DNA of 64,000 nucleotides from Amorphochlora amoebiformis. Lineage: Eukaryota > Cercozoa > Chlorarachniophyceae. The notes under the pieces are model-generated. The model saw only the letters and a program-made list of their open reading frames with translations. It was not told the origin of the DNA and searched no databases. Each line of letters begins with the position of its first letter. Within the stretch, counting starts at the first letter, position 1. The stretch is from NCBI GenBank assembly GCA_054601695.1, contig BAAHQB010000104.1, positions 496,001 to 560,000 on the forward strand, in the 5' to 3' direction. Below are positions 15,789 through 55,632 of this stretch, piece by piece. A program made the position numbers and the translations under genes.

Positions 15789-16322
15789 ATATGATGTTGA
15801 GCTTCTAACATTTTCTTACATATTTATATATGTATACATATATATATATATGTATGTATGTATATATATAAATATGTACATATATATATATATATGTATG
15901 TACATATATATATTTATATGAATAGTACATACACATATTTTTCTAAAATACTATGCATATATATATATATATGTATATTAATATACATATGCCATATCTA
16001 TATTTCGCTTTCTTGACCTCTCAGACCTCATTTCCCTTAAGAGTCGTAGCGCCGAAAGCTAATCACAAAATTAAGCTAGCTCTCAGATTTAAGGATAGGG
16101 TTAGAACTTACGCTAGTTCTACAATTTTGGTTAGGGCTAGGTTCCACGGAGGTAGGTGGAGGGTTTGGGATAGGGTGTGGGTAGACAGGTTCGGTTAGGT
16201 TCGGGTCAGACATTGGATTGTGGCAGGACTAAATAGCGAAGCTTGTAAGGTTAGTTTAGGAAGGGGAAAGCGTTGGCTATAACCTCTTCGAGAAACCATA
16301 GGCTTGACATGTTTGCTTTCAT
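6379..16322 (-). CDS. Gene A: unrecognised multi-exon protein
   Basis: Exons 5'->3' on the minus strand: 16284-16322 (start, [13 protein letters not shown]), 15183-15224, 14708-14729, 14475-14508, 13540-13600, 13304-13347, 12591-12633, 11817-11891, 11040-11096, 10554-10589, 10098-10127, 8994-9032, then 8476-8524, 7895-7962, 7495-7555, 7229-7284, and tentatively 6704-6727 and 6379-6402. Each is an open island bounded by AG and GT on this strand, and splice phases agree throughout except between 8994-9032 and 8476-8524. There an 11-nt exon in the 8600s would restore phase. Segments include [46 protein letters not shown] and [21 protein letters not shown] recognise no family. The middle is aromatic and hydrophobic, the end Ser/Thr/Asp-rich. 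Exon 4 is assumed to use the second of two close AGs. The stop codon was not found. Confidence 0.55.
6480..6640 (-). mobile_element. SINE-like fragment, minus strand
   Basis: The reverse complement contains GGTACTACCGGGCAC followed by CGATCTCCAGCGATCTCC, the same body blocks as the plus-strand copies at 38.4 and 58.9 kb. The tRNA-like head is missing or decayed. It lies in a late intron of gene A. Confidence 0.5.
9735..10080. repeat. GA-rich polypurine low-complexity tract
   Basis: The plus strand is dominated by GAGA, GGAGA and AAAGAG. It lies in an intron of gene A, so the gene's own strand is polypyrimidine. The long Ser/Leu/Pro frames on the minus strand are composition artefacts. Confidence 0.75.
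10140..10550. repeat. Degenerate telomere-like (TTAGGG) tract in gene A
   Basis: Repeated near-matches to TTAGGG on the plus strand (GATTACGGTTAAGGTTACG, GGGCTAGGATTCG, GGGTTAGGATAGGGTTCGG). It falls between the exons 10098-10127 and 10554-10589, so it is intronic, and the transcribed strand reads CCCTAA-like. Confidence 0.7.
12490..12580. repeat. Short degenerate TTAGGG-like tract
   Basis: TTAGGATTATGTACAGGG and TACGATTAGGTTATGG lie immediately beside the 12591-12633 exon of gene A, on its intron side. Confidence 0.5.
16080..16262. repeat. Degenerate TTAGGG-like tract in intron 1 of gene A
   Basis: Contains AGGATAGGGTTAGAAC, GGTTAGGGCTAGG, GGGATAGGGTGTGGG and GGTTCGGTTAGG on the plus strand. 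It is placed between the first exon (16284-16322) and the second (15183-15224). Confidence 0.65.
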
Positions 16323-17449
<1,127 letters not shown>

Positions 17450-17534
17450 TTAAATTGTTTCTTTCACGGGCAGGGGGTAGGAGGTCGTGGAAGATGGTGT
17501 CTGCCTGGGATATGTAGTTACGTTTAGTATTTAC

Positions 17535-17606
<72 letters not shown>

Positions 17607-17918
17607 GTATGAATATATCTGCATGTGTATGTAAAAAACACCACATATGTACACATGCCATATCTGTACGCCGTATGCACATATGTATATATATATATAT
17701 ATATGTATATACGTCACACATACATAAATGCATACATACCATACATACATACATGCATATAATATATATATATATATATGTATATATATAATACACTTGT
17801 ATATATATAAACGCGCGCGTGTTATCGACCTCGATTCCGTGGAACTGGGTTCCCAGCTGGAAAGAGTGGTCGAGGGGAGCGCTATTTCATTTAGATATAT
17901 TTTTCACATACATATATT

Positions 17919-17952
<34 letters not shown>

Positions 17953-18001
17953 ATATATTATACATATATATATATATCACACATATATATATATTATATA
18001 T

Positions 18002-18044
<43 letters not shown>

Positions 18045-18422
18045 AATACATATATATATATATATACAAATCAGTGCATATATATATACATATTAGTGGA
18101 TATTATATATATATATATGTATATATATACATATATATATATGTATATATATATATGTATATGTATATGTAATATATATATATATATATATTATACATAT
18201 GTACATACACATATATATATATATATATATATAATATATGTATTTATGTCATATGATACGCATATTTGAGAATATATCTAGATCTTCAAATACTATGTCA
18301 TATTTCACTCACATACCTATGTACACTAGGTATACAAACACACACACACATACATATATACAAAAACATATTTATATATATTATAATATATATATATATA
18401 TATAGATCTACATATATATATG

Positions 18423-18453
<31 letters not shown>

Positions 18454-18733
18454 GATATATACAATGCATATATAAATATATTGGTATCTGTACGCTTGTA
18501 AAACATATACCTATAAGCTGGGAAAGTTGGTTTAAATTTAGGTATGTCATTGAAAGAGTGGATTATTGTCCCGTTTTCACCCATCTGTTAGAATATACAT
18601 ATCTACATATAAAAGTTATATATTAGAGATTCACACACACACATATATATACACATATATAATAGTAATAATAATAATAAATCTATATATGTATATATAT
18701 ATATATATTGTATATATATATATAATAATAATA

Positions 18734-18797
<64 letters not shown>

Positions 18798-18971
18798 TTG
18801 TATATATATACATATATATATGTGTACATTTGTATATGTATATTATATACACGTAAAAGACATCTTTTTACATACATGTTCTCAACATACATAATTGTAT
18901 GTTGAGTATATATACATATGTGTATATATGTGAATGTATCTTCATATAAATATATATTCATATGTATATAC

Positions 18972-19010
<39 letters not shown>

Positions 19011-19702
19011 AAATTTATACATTCATATGAAGATATATATACATATATATACATATATAGAAAATATGTATTTTAGTATGTTTAAAACCTATAATCTATT
19101 TATATTTATATGTATTATATGTGTATATAATATATACATATAAATACAAAAAATGGATATGTATGTATATTAGCACATACCACTGTAAGATGTCCTTTGG
19201 TGCAGTCTAAAAGCATTAAAATAATGCTGCCCTCCTTAATTCTCTGTGTATATGCATGTACATATTCATAGAATGTGGACACACCCATATATTTATTTAT
19301 ATATATTGCAATTTATATTAGACGTTTATATGAAGATAAAGATTTATATATATATATATATATATGTATACATATATATATATATATATATTATATTTAA
19401 AAATATATTATATATTATAGGTGTAATTATATATTGTCATATATATATATATGTATATGTTCATATTATTGTATAAATATAAATTTATATAACAAATACA
19501 CGTGAATACACACGAATATATACTCAAAAACACACAAATACACACACACATATATACGTCTGTATAAATATTTATGTGTATATGAATATTGTGTACATAC
19601 ATATATTTATTCATTCATGCATGTGTAATCTTATCATATATATATATATATATGTATATTTTGACATATTTAAATATATGTACATGTATTATTGCCCACA
19701 AC

Positions 19703-19751
<49 letters not shown>

Positions 19752-19768
19752 TACATATATATATATAT

Positions 19769-19865
<97 letters not shown>

Positions 19866-19905
19866 AACATGCTAGATACATACATAATATACATACACAC
19901 GTGTC

Positions 19906-19980
<75 letters not shown>

Positions 19981-20210
19981 CCAATCAGAATTGCATTGCT
20001 CAGTACCGAACATGTAAAGAGAAACATTTCAAAACATGCTTGCACTTACGTGTACATTCATTGTCGCATTTTGGGTGAATTCCTCACAAAACTCATCCTC
20101 GGGCACCACACTACTCACAGCATAGCTTCCTACTTGGGTGATAAAAATGCTCAGATTTATACACACGCACACATATATATTTATATGCATATACATATAT
20201 ATATATATAT

Positions 20211-20243
<33 letters not shown>

Positions 20244-20268
20244 CAAAATATATATATAATATATATAA

Positions 20269-20348
<80 letters not shown>

Positions 20349-20530
20349 CTACACTAAATATGCATGATAATGATATTGCTGGTGTGTTTGATTAGATTCG
20401 AGGCAGCATACATTCTGTTCGGGATTAGGTGAGGATTGGGAGTTGGTTAGAGTTGGAAGGTGGTTAGGTTTGAAATATAGTACTCATTCGATCGACGCCT
20501 ACGCAGCAGCTGTTTATTTATATGTAAATG

Positions 20531-20570
<40 letters not shown>

Positions 20571-20735
20571 AGATGAATGCATAAGGTATACTTATATATG
20601 TGAAAGAACGTGTGCGTTTACACATGTATTGTACCCCCTTCCGTCTTCCCCGAGGCGCAAGATGGGTATGTAACCCTACGTGTACACAATGTGTATATTA
20701 TATACACGTATATATTTATATATATATATATATAA

Positions 20736-20786
<51 letters not shown>

Positions 20787-21099
20787 CATACATATGTACT
20801 ATGCACTTCATACATTTACGTAATAATATATGCATAATCTAATGTAGATACTACGTGCTTAGTTCTAACCTTTAGTGCTACCCCGAATCGAGTATCCCCG
20901 TTGAGATGACTCAGGCATTTCATTCCCCACACATGCCTGTATACGATGCATCAAAGGTACACATACATACCTGCATTTTATATTTTTACATGCTCATACA
21001 TATTCACGTTGGGTGTGTATGTAAACATATATATTCACTTATTATGTGCATGCAAGCGTTTATCTAATTATGTAACATATGCGTAAAATACACAAATGT

Positions 21100-21139
<40 letters not shown>

Positions 21140-21176
21140 ATATACATGTAAGATATATACATATAGATATATACAC

Positions 21177-21221
<45 letters not shown>

Positions 21222-21394
21222 TTATATATATCTATATATGTAAGAGATATGTATACATAAAACTATACGTATGTGTGTGTGTATTTGTAAGAGCTTTGAA
21301 TACCTTCCAAATGTATAAGATACATTAGCAACTACCGTTTCGCCTATTCAAATTATATATGTCAAAGACATATACATTATATATATAGTTTATA

Positions 21395-21451
<57 letters not shown>

Positions 21452-21459
21452 AAATAAAA

Positions 21460-21492
<33 letters not shown>

Positions 21493-21643
21493 GTTTATAC
21501 GCATATATATATATATATGTATATATATAATATATAATATATATATACATATACATATACATATATATATATATATATGTATGTATGTATATATATATGT
21601 ATATATATATGTATATATATGCATATATATATATATATATATG

Positions 21644-21678
<35 letters not shown>

Positions 21679-21789
21679 GTCTTTGTAATAAATGTTACAT
21701 ATGATAAACCTTGAGTATATTGCATGCCACCCTCATATATCGCGTCCCTCTCTGGACCCTATACATGGATAAAAGATATTAAAATATAC

Positions 21790-21855
<66 letters not shown>

Positions 21856-22032
21856 ATGTATATATACATACGTATGTAACACACATACGCATACATGTAT
21901 ATGTTATAATATGTATGCTGGGTATTACCTGTATACGTTGTGATTTATACATATATATATATATATATACATACAAATATACATATATATATACATACAT
22001 GTATATATATGTAAATATATACATATATTTAT

Positions 22033-22088
<56 letters not shown>

Positions 22089-22237
22089 ATGTCTATATGA
22101 ATATATTTAAATACATATACATGTATATAACAAAAACATGTACATATATATATATATATATATATCTACGTGTATATGTATGTATAATTACATAAATACA
22201 TATATACATATATATATATATATGTACATATATGTGC

Positions 22238-22290
<53 letters not shown>

Positions 22291-23155
22291 ATATATGTGT
22301 GTATACATATATAAATCCCATGCTCATCGTACGTATACAAGCATATACATTGGCCAATCGCGTCGGGAATCTCAAACTTACAACAATTCTGGAATACCCC
22401 AAAAGTAGCATCCCCTCCCCTATAGGGAAACCGGAAGGGATTTGTCCCTACCTGTACTTCTCTGATCACCTCCCTCTCCATCCACCCAAAACTCGGCTCC
22501 TCCTTTCTCTTCGGAGGTCGCGGTGCAAAGCGAGATGTAATCTGGAGCGATGGAGGGGTACCATGGGAGAGTTTGCCAGCTTCTCGGGGGGGGTGGGGCT
22601 TGGGTTCCGTGTTGACACCAGGGATGATAACGTTGGACACCCAGCTTGCTAATAGATAAAGTGAGTGTCATATTTAGGGGTTGCAGGGTTGACATTAGCG
22701 TTAGGGTTGTGCTTAGGGTTATGCTTAACCCAGATACCTTTAGGCGGATTAGGGCTGTTGTGAAACCTGGGGATGGCAAAGCTGTTAGTTAGGAGCGGGT
22801 GAATGCTAGGTTGAGAGGGTACCTTTGCGGACGGGGTTTGGGGTCGGCGTAGTTTAGGTTGGGGTAGTTGGGATTCGAGTTTGGGTTCGGTGGCGATTGA
22901 GGGTCCAGAAGACTATCTGTGTAGGCTTTATCCATTCTGGAGATGGTATGTATGCATTGAGTTTTGGGGGTTAAAGGGCAGTAAGGAAGTGTCAGAGTGG
23001 TAAATAGCGTTGATGAGAGGTAGGGAGGGGAAGAGAAACAAAAGAAGGAAGACTCTAAGGGAACGAAAGAGAGAATGAAGAAAGAGGAAAAAGAGGCAAG
23101 GAGATTCGTACTTAGACATGAAATCGTACATATCGTCTCGGAGGGAGTTGGATTG
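17450..23155 (-). CDS. Gene B: unrecognised multi-exon protein
   Basis: Exons 5'->3' on the minus strand: 23112-23155, 22914-22936, 22452-22648, 22339-22388, 20870-20936, 20635-20675, 20050-20125, 18511-18584, 17830-17856 and 17450-17504 (stop TAA), 218 in-phase codons with the stop. Segments include [70 protein letters not shown] and [14 protein letters not shown]. No family recognised. The 65-codon exon is Pro/Arg/Lys-rich, and the C-terminus is Ser/Thr/Pro-rich. The start is missing: a candidate first exon at 24877-24917 ([13 protein letters not shown]) does not fit the phase of 23112-23155. The 20050-20125 exon needs the third of three close AGs as acceptor. A further island at 19181-19206 was left out on phase grounds. 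The last exon is also open in another frame to a strong donor at 17306|gtgagc, so the C-terminus is uncertain. Confidence 0.55.
18881..18906. repeat. Perfect 11-bp inverted repeat
   Basis: CTCAACATACA, a 4-base loop TAAT, then TGTATGTTGAG. It lies in an intron of gene B, or in its upstream island, and has no assigned function. Confidence 0.7.
22655..22905. repeat. Degenerate TTAGGG-like G-rich tract in gene B intron
   Basis: GCGTTAGGGTTGTGC, TTAGGGTTATGC, GGTTGGGGTAGTTGGG and similar on the plus strand, between exons 22452-22648 and 22914-22936 of gene B. Confidence 0.65.
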
Positions 23156-25308
<2,153 letters not shown>

Positions 25309-25658
25309 TTAGTTATATGACATGTCCTCTAATTTAACATTGGGTGATTTCACCTCGGGTGTAAGGTCCCATGTGGTCTTCACATCCTCAAAATCTGTAT
25401 TAGAAGGAAAAACAAAAAAAAAATGACAACATCCTTTCGAAATCCCCATAGTTCTCACCAAATATTGAAGAATAGTCACGACTCTCATGGGTTTGGATCG
25501 TCCAGTTGAGTGCAAAATGCTACCTATTGCAACCCACCTTTCAATATTTCTGCCTCTGTGATCCCTAGGCTGTATTCGTTTGGCCAAATATACCGTGTGG
25601 CAACCAGAAGACTTCCAAACAGTGTGTAGAGGTACACAGCGACTCGGATCCTACTCAT
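25309..25658 (-). CDS. Small two-exon membrane protein, unrecognised
   Basis: Exons 25538-25658 and 25394-25309 join in phase 1 across a 143-bp intron (donor gtgggt, acceptor aatacag) to give 68 residues ending in TAA. The N-terminus MSRIRVAVYLYTLFGSLLVA has a short basic start followed by about 15 hydrophobic residues, compatible with a signal anchor or single membrane helix. The rest is acidic (EAEILKDFEDVKTTWD). Small organelle-membrane assembly factors look like this, but I cannot assign one. The gene is head-to-head with the PP2A B56 gene, with 285 bp between start codons. The frame is open upstream of the ATG, so the true start could lie further out. Confidence 0.5.
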
Positions 25659-25943
25659 TTTCCGTGTGTTTCCCACGGTATTTCCAATCCGAAAATTCAC
25701 GTGCGAAGACTTATCAAAGAGGAAATTGAAAAGGGGCCGGCCACTCTTTTGCAGGTCGATCCGCATCTCAGCATAGCGAGTGCCGAGCAACAATGACTGC
25801 AAAGAAGGCTCCTTTCAATCAAAGCTCTCCTGACATCCTCCTGGCCGAAAAGTAATGGTAAATTCGGGCACAAAAAACTTTAAACAGATTTTGTCGGAAA
25901 TGACCGCCCTGCACGCCCACATCGTTTCCCTCGTTTAAGCGCG
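25659..25943. promoter_or_regulatory. Divergent promoter region
   Basis: 285 bp between the start codons of the minus-strand small membrane gene and the plus-strand B56 gene. It lacks (TA)n, unlike almost all other non-coding DNA here. No TATA box is obvious. A bidirectional promoter is inferred from position only. Confidence 0.5.
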
Positions 25944-32635
<6,692 letters not shown>

Positions 32636-33173
32636 ATCACAATACGTTGGGGCTCGCTAGTCAAGGGCGTGTTCTCAGTTGTTCAAAGTTGTAGACTAAC
32701 TAAAACTTGATTACACGTGAATAGACACACTCTCACTGATACACATGTATATATCGATTATCATGATATTGATCAATCCGCCAAGTTTTCTAGGGTTTTC
32801 CGGTCGATCATCAGCGTATAACGTAGTTATGATTTATTGATCAAGTTACTAGAGTTAGCGTGCTAGAGTAGCCCAGATATATAACTTGATCTAGTGATCC
32901 CGCGAGTATATATCTAGACTAGTAGACTAGAGTCTACTAGCTTTACTATGCGTACCGCTACAACTAGTACAAATCAACAAGATCAAGCGCAGAATGATTA
33001 TGAATACTAGTATGATCATTTCCGTGACTTCCGGAATATTCTCAAATGCTTTCCCTATGTTATACACTCTAATTCATAATGTTCAGTACGTACATTTTTA
33101 TATATGTGTGTTGTGTACAATATATATATATATATATATATAGATATATTATATATATGTATGTATGTATATA

Positions 33174-33246
<73 letters not shown>

Positions 33247-33287
33247 TATGCATATTCTAGATATTCCCACATTTTCTTAATATTTAC

Positions 33288-33320
<33 letters not shown>

Positions 33321-34157
33321 AAATATTAATCTGAGGGCTTACAGTTCGAAGGGTTATTGTTAGGTCTTGAAACTTATAGTAGTTTAGGGTTAAAGCTGCG
33401 TTTGACGGTTTATTTCGAGAGCTTAGGGTTAAGCTAGAGATGAGCGCTATGGATTCGTGATATCGTAGGCTAGACACGGCTAAGGGTTTCGCTGTTCAGG
33501 GGGAAGGGTAGATTGTAGGCTTATAGTAACAGGTTACTGTGGGAAGTAAGGTCAAGGTTAGGGTTGGGTCTGGGTTTGACAGGTTGGTTGAGGGCTTAGG
33601 TAGGTTCGATGGTAATAGACACGGAGTAAACGGTTTCACCGGTCAGGGCAAAGGTTAATGGTAGTTTTACGAGAAGTAAGTTCAAGCAAGGGTGGGCAAG
33701 GTTTGGGTGGAAACTTAGGGTTACGGTTCAGTGAGTAAGTGATGAATAAAAGTCATAGGGAGCAGGGTTAGGGTTAAGATTAGAATTCTACTTAGGGTTA
33801 GGTTAGGGTTGTCAGTTACGGTTAGGTTCAAGGCTAATGTGAAGATTATAACGGTTAATATTAGGATTAGGATAACGCCGAGAGTTTAATAGGTAAGGGT
33901 TAGGTTAGAATTAAGGGTTGGGCGAGGTTAGGATTAATTTAGGGTAAGGTTGATGGATTTTCATGTTGATTAATGTTATAATACACAATTATTATGTTCC
34001 ATTTTATTCTATGATATATTACACTGTATAATGTCATGTGCATTGTGGATTAGGAAAATATTAGGGATGTTGATGGGACTAATATAGATGAAATATTAGT
34101 GTTTATATATTATGTATATTATGTATATATATATATATATATGTGGGTGTGTATGTA

Positions 34158-34232
<75 letters not shown>

Positions 34233-34371
34233 CAATATTATATAAAGGAATATGTAAATATATACATGATTTTATACAATATTGTACATATATACACACA
34301 CACACTCATATATATATATATATATCTTTGTAACATTTTACGCATAAATATAATAATTATATAAATTACGT

Positions 34372-34464
<93 letters not shown>

Positions 34465-34488
34465 AATATATGTATATATAATATATAC

Positions 34489-34521
<33 letters not shown>

Positions 34522-34660
34522 ATATCTCAAATGTGTGTGTATATATATATATAAAATATATATATATATATATATATAATTATTACATCTACATACATAT
34601 ATGCATATACATGTGCACATATATATATATACATACATATACACACACACACACATGTAT

Positions 34661-34753
<93 letters not shown>

Positions 34754-34833
34754 TTACATTTACATACGTATATACATATACACACATAATGTGCATATAT
34801 ACATACATATACACACAAAGACACACACATATA

Positions 34834-34870
<37 letters not shown>

Positions 34871-34880
34871 ATATATATAA

Positions 34881-34945
<65 letters not shown>

Positions 34946-35602
34946 TACATATACACACATATATACATAATATATATATATATATATGTGTGTATGTGCG
35001 TGTGTATTTTATCATATGTAAATAGTATATATCTATATATTATAAACGCATACATATCCAAATATATATGCAAATACGTGAGTGTTATTATACATATATA
35101 CTCATAAAACACACCCACATCTCCTCGTCGTTGTCCTGAATCAAGGTTTGGTTCGTCAAAACTTCGTCTTCAGAGGGACTTTTAAGCCCTCCTATAACCC
35201 TCTGGCCGCTATATATTGACCTGCGCTGGTAGGGTTATGTTTAGGAATGTTTGAAAACGACGATCGTAGGTATGACTGGGTCAGGGACTCAGGGTTGGAA
35301 CGATACGTTACGATAGGGCCCTCCGACATTTTGTTTCGGATTTCAGACACGTGTTTGAATATAGTCTACGGTTACATACCCACTTCTGATGATTTTGCCA
35401 AGAAAAGCACACGAAAATCCCGGGTAGTAACGTCTAAGTTAGTTGGACAACTATAAAAACTGGCGTTACTTTTTTATTTCCTACTTTCTCAGAATCTCGG
35501 CTTCCCGACTCAGTCGTAGTTGGCTTCCCAGCGTAGCTATCATTTAACCGAATTTCGGCGTTTCCCCTCCTTTATCACCATTGGGACGGCATCAACTTAG
35601 TT
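32636..35602. other. Intergenic region between B56 and the coiled-coil membrane gene
   Basis: Four blocks: 32700-33050 rich in CTAG, GATC and ACTAG palindromes just after the B56 stop; 33115-33320 (TA)n; 33330-33965 a long degenerate TTAGGG tract; 34100-35100 (TA)n with TGTG/CACA; then 35110-35602 non-repetitive DNA that probably holds the promoter of the next gene (TATAAAAAC at about 35453). A 69-codon frame at 35247-35456 was not accepted as a gene. Confidence 0.6.
33330..33965. repeat. Largest degenerate TTAGGG-like tract
   Basis: Over 600 bp of near-matches on the plus strand, including AGCAGGGTTAGGGTTAAG, CTTAGGGTTAGGTTAGGG and AAGGGTTAGGTTAG. There is no perfect array of more than a few units, so it is not a functional telomere. 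It may be a decayed interstitial telomere or a G-rich repeat that drifts around this motif. Confidence 0.75.
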
Positions 35603-44472
<8,870 letters not shown>

Positions 44473-45614
44473 CTCACTGACTCCTCAATCAAAGACAGCG
44501 CGCATGCAATGCTGTACTGCCTGTTGCAGTTTACAAATAATTATTGGTGCTTGGCTATTGACTTGTAACTGTTAGCAGTAGCATATATATCTATTATAAA
44601 CGTGTCGGAAGTAGTGGTATAGTATAATGAACTACACTTAATGTAAGTGGACTGAACGGCTACGGTACGAAGCGATAATAATCTAAGTGACACTACGACG
44701 CGACGGCGTAGGGAGGCGAAGCCGAGCCACAAGAGTGGAATGCATATAATTAATTATTACTAGTATTAGTACATACTCAGATTCAGAGAGTATGCCTAGT
44801 GTACGTACTAGACGTAGAGCTGTATTATTTGAGGTATGGATGATTCAGACTCAATGATATTAACCGTATGTACGCTCAAGTACCGCGGCGTGCCTAGTAC
44901 TGACATTTGAGTACTGTGACTGTGACGTATCTTGTACCGTATACGTATGTGCCCTTCTCATGAGGGTACGCAACCAAATATTATTAGTAGATTTTATAAT
45001 GATAGTACGTACGTATCACATGCGTATATGTGAGCTTGAGGCTACAGCTAGGAATACTGGTACGTATGTTACACGTATAATAAATAATAGCATGCGTATG
45101 TATGAGTCAGTATGACATAATAATACACGTATAATAAATAATAGCATGCGTATGTGTGACATAATACTGTCATTACAGTTCAAACTTGTAAACTCGCACG
45201 TGAACCTACTGGACCTAGGTTTAGTAGCTATAGACATACGCGTACATTTTGTCTAGTTTATCTATGGTTACTTATACGTACGTACGGAGTGCCAAGTTGC
45301 ATGTGTGTACTATATAAACGTCAGGCATACACATGTGTTGTATACGTACGTAGGCTTTTCCTCACACCCCACAAACATCCTTATAATATAATGTAATGCG
45401 TACGTATCATTGCGCACGTCATAGTATGACACTAATTTATATACTGATCATAGTACTAGTAGACGCTAGATGCTTGCAGTATATTAGATATATAAAATTA
45501 TTGTGACGCTGTCCGAAGTTAGCTACCGTTCATTGTATAACTTATAATGAATAATATATGGTCAACTTACTTGCCTACTGTAAATGCGGCGTGACGATGA
45601 AGTAAGTACTCTAG
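44473..45614. other. Convergent intergenic region, GTAC/CTAG-rich
   Basis: Lies between the 3' ends of the plus-strand coiled-coil gene and the minus-strand USP39 gene. It is free of (TA)n and dense in TACGTA, GTAC, TAGTAC and ACTAG. It includes a 30-bp direct repeat at 45071-45100 and 45125-45154 (core AATAATAGCATGCGTATG). No exon seen. Its composition matches 4960-5470 and 32700-33050. Confidence 0.65.
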
Positions 45615-52943
<7,329 letters not shown>

Positions 52944-53041
52944 GCGCTTCGGAATCCAAAGTCGAAGCCGAAGAATTATTTGGATTAGCGTGACTAGTCG
53001 GTTGTAGAAACGCAACTAAAGCTACTCTCCTCCCCCCTTTT
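52944..53041. promoter_or_regulatory. Compact divergent promoter, USP39 and gene 8
   Basis: 98 bp between the two start codons, without (TA)n. The last bases before the plus-strand ATG are a C/T run (CTCCTCCCCCCTTTT). Both transcripts probably have very short 5' UTRs or overlapping start regions. Inferred from position. Confidence 0.5.
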
Positions 53042-53781
53042 ATGCCGAGGCTTACGCGCAAGGAGAGGGCAAGACAGCGGAGGGCTAAGAGAGAGGCAGC
53101 AGAGAGGTGTAGAGCTCAGAAATTTTCCTTTTCTGAAGTGTGGAGTAGAGTTTCGGAACTTATCTAATGGTGGACGAGTTGTGGGAAGACGGTAATTGTC
53201 TTCATTCTTTTAAATTTAGGGAGAAACAAAGATTGGATGAGGAAAGAAAGAAAAGAGAAGCCGAGGTCTCGAGGATGTTCAAGAGAAAGATGAGATTTCT
53301 ACAGGACAGCTTGCCACGGGTGCTCGAGAACCCTTGGCTGACCTTACAGGCGGGTTTATTGTTATGATTATTGCATTTATTCTTCTTCTCTTTCTCCCTC
53401 ATTTCTGAACTCTCTGTATTATCTTCCATACCAATCGTATTTTTGTCGTCTCTTATACACCCAAGTTCAAAATAACAGTCGATGTACTAATTTCGCATGA
53501 ACAATCGATAGGAGGATGTACTTGGGGCGGAATTCCTCGAGGCATATGCCCTGGCCATACGGAACTCGAAGTACTATCACTACCACCTTATATTTCCGTC
53601 AGCTGAGCAGGAGATCAAGGCAGAAAAAGTGGTCAGAGATTGTACAAACACGTTCTCCATATATATGTATATATATATATATATATAATATATATGTATA
53701 TACTTACATATATAATATACATATACATACTTATATCCACATATATATATATATATTATATATATATATATATATATACAC

Positions 53782-53821
<40 letters not shown>

Positions 53822-53912
53822 ACATATCTGCAGCAAGAAGATCACTCGCGGGAAATTGAAGACAACACCCTTCTCTATAATGGGCCGGAATCTGATGAAG
53901 TATATATAATTA

Positions 53913-53951
<39 letters not shown>

Positions 53952-54171
53952 TGTACATATAAATATGTGTTGTAAGGGGGGAAAGGGAGGAGACAGAAAG
54001 AGGGTGTGAGATAGCCAGAGGGGATAGCAGGAGAGGAAAGGGATAAGATATTGAAGGATAGAAAGAAAATGTATGCAATCAAGAGAGGAAAGGGATAAGA
54101 TATTGAAAAGTAGAAAGAAAAAGTATGCAAACAAAAAATTGCTTCGTCAGATACGTACATATATGTATATG

Positions 54172-54213
<42 letters not shown>

Positions 54214-55599
54214 ATACATATATATTATATGTGTATATGTGTTTGTATATATATTATTATATATGTATATATGTATAATATAATATGCGTATATGTATAT
54301 ATATACATATATATACATAAAATGTCTATACATATATATATATATATATATATATTAAATATATATATATATATATATATATAATATTGTGTATGTGTGC
54401 TTGTGTTTATGTAATTATACTTAACTAGTGGTTATTCTAATCCCAACTAAACCTTAGGTGGTTGATACCGGACCGAAGATCCCCATGGCTAACAACCCTA
54501 CCGTGGAAGAGGTATCTATCTCACAACCTAAAACATATGTTATATACATATATACATATATATATGTATATATATTATATATATATATATGTATATATTT
54601 GATAATGTAGAAATATGCATACACATATATATACATACATATACATACACACATGTATATAAATGTGTCACATGCAAAGGGGATTTCACAAACTGAAGTG
54701 GTCTAGCACAAAACAAATGTCGGTTGTGCACAGCCTGCACACTACACACAAAAATCTAAACTTCTCTAAGAAGCTGCAATAACATGTATGCTTGTACACT
54801 AACATATTGCATACACATATGTACCTATATTTAGATGATATAATATATCTTTTATACGTATATGAACACACACATAAATATATATTATGTATATATATAT
54901 ATATATATGGCATGTATATATATATATATATATACAATTAATAGATATATATGATACATATACAATGTAAATATACATTATGTACATCCATACCTAACAA
55001 TGCATATTTTTTTTTGCCAACCTTGTTGGCCAGAAAACACGGGAAAACCTTCCCGAAATAAGATTAAAAACACGAGAAAGACTTCCCATTAATTTTCCTA
55101 GATGACGTCATTCAAGTGGCCTCTACGTTCGGTTCCAAGCTACTATGTCCCTCCCGGTGCAACCCCAAAGTCTCTGGTATATATACATATATCATATGCA
55201 TGTATATATTAAGGTATACACAAATATCTATATCTATCTATATATACATATATATATATATACATAATGTATGTATTATTATGCACATGTATATATATAT
55301 ATATATAACTATATATATATACATATATATATGTAAAATTTACTGTATGTATGTAAAATTATGTGCATATGTATACATGCTGAATATATTTTAAGTCATA
55401 TGTATACCGATACATCTAAATAATGTATATATATAATATATATATATATATAACCCGACCATACACCATGTTTAGGCCAAAGGTCTGAGCAAGCTTCAAC
55501 AGCTTGTCAACCGCTGTAACGAGGCGATGATGCAGGTATGTATGATGTCACCCATAAGAATCTCTCTACATGTATAAATCTATACATATATGTATGTAA

Positions 55600-55632
<33 letters not shown>

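Noticed and set aside
22299-22652. 117-codon plus-strand frame
   Set aside because: It is the shadow of two phase-consistent minus-strand exons of gene B (22452-22648 and 22339-22388).
33330-33965. A true telomere or chromosome end
   Set aside because: The repeats are too degenerate, and coding genes continue on both sides.
35247-35456. 69-codon plus-strand frame starting with ATG (MFENDDRRYDWVRDSG)
   Set aside because: It lies in non-repetitive DNA just upstream of the coiled-coil gene and is more likely promoter or leader. It has no family match, no splice links and a length expected by chance.
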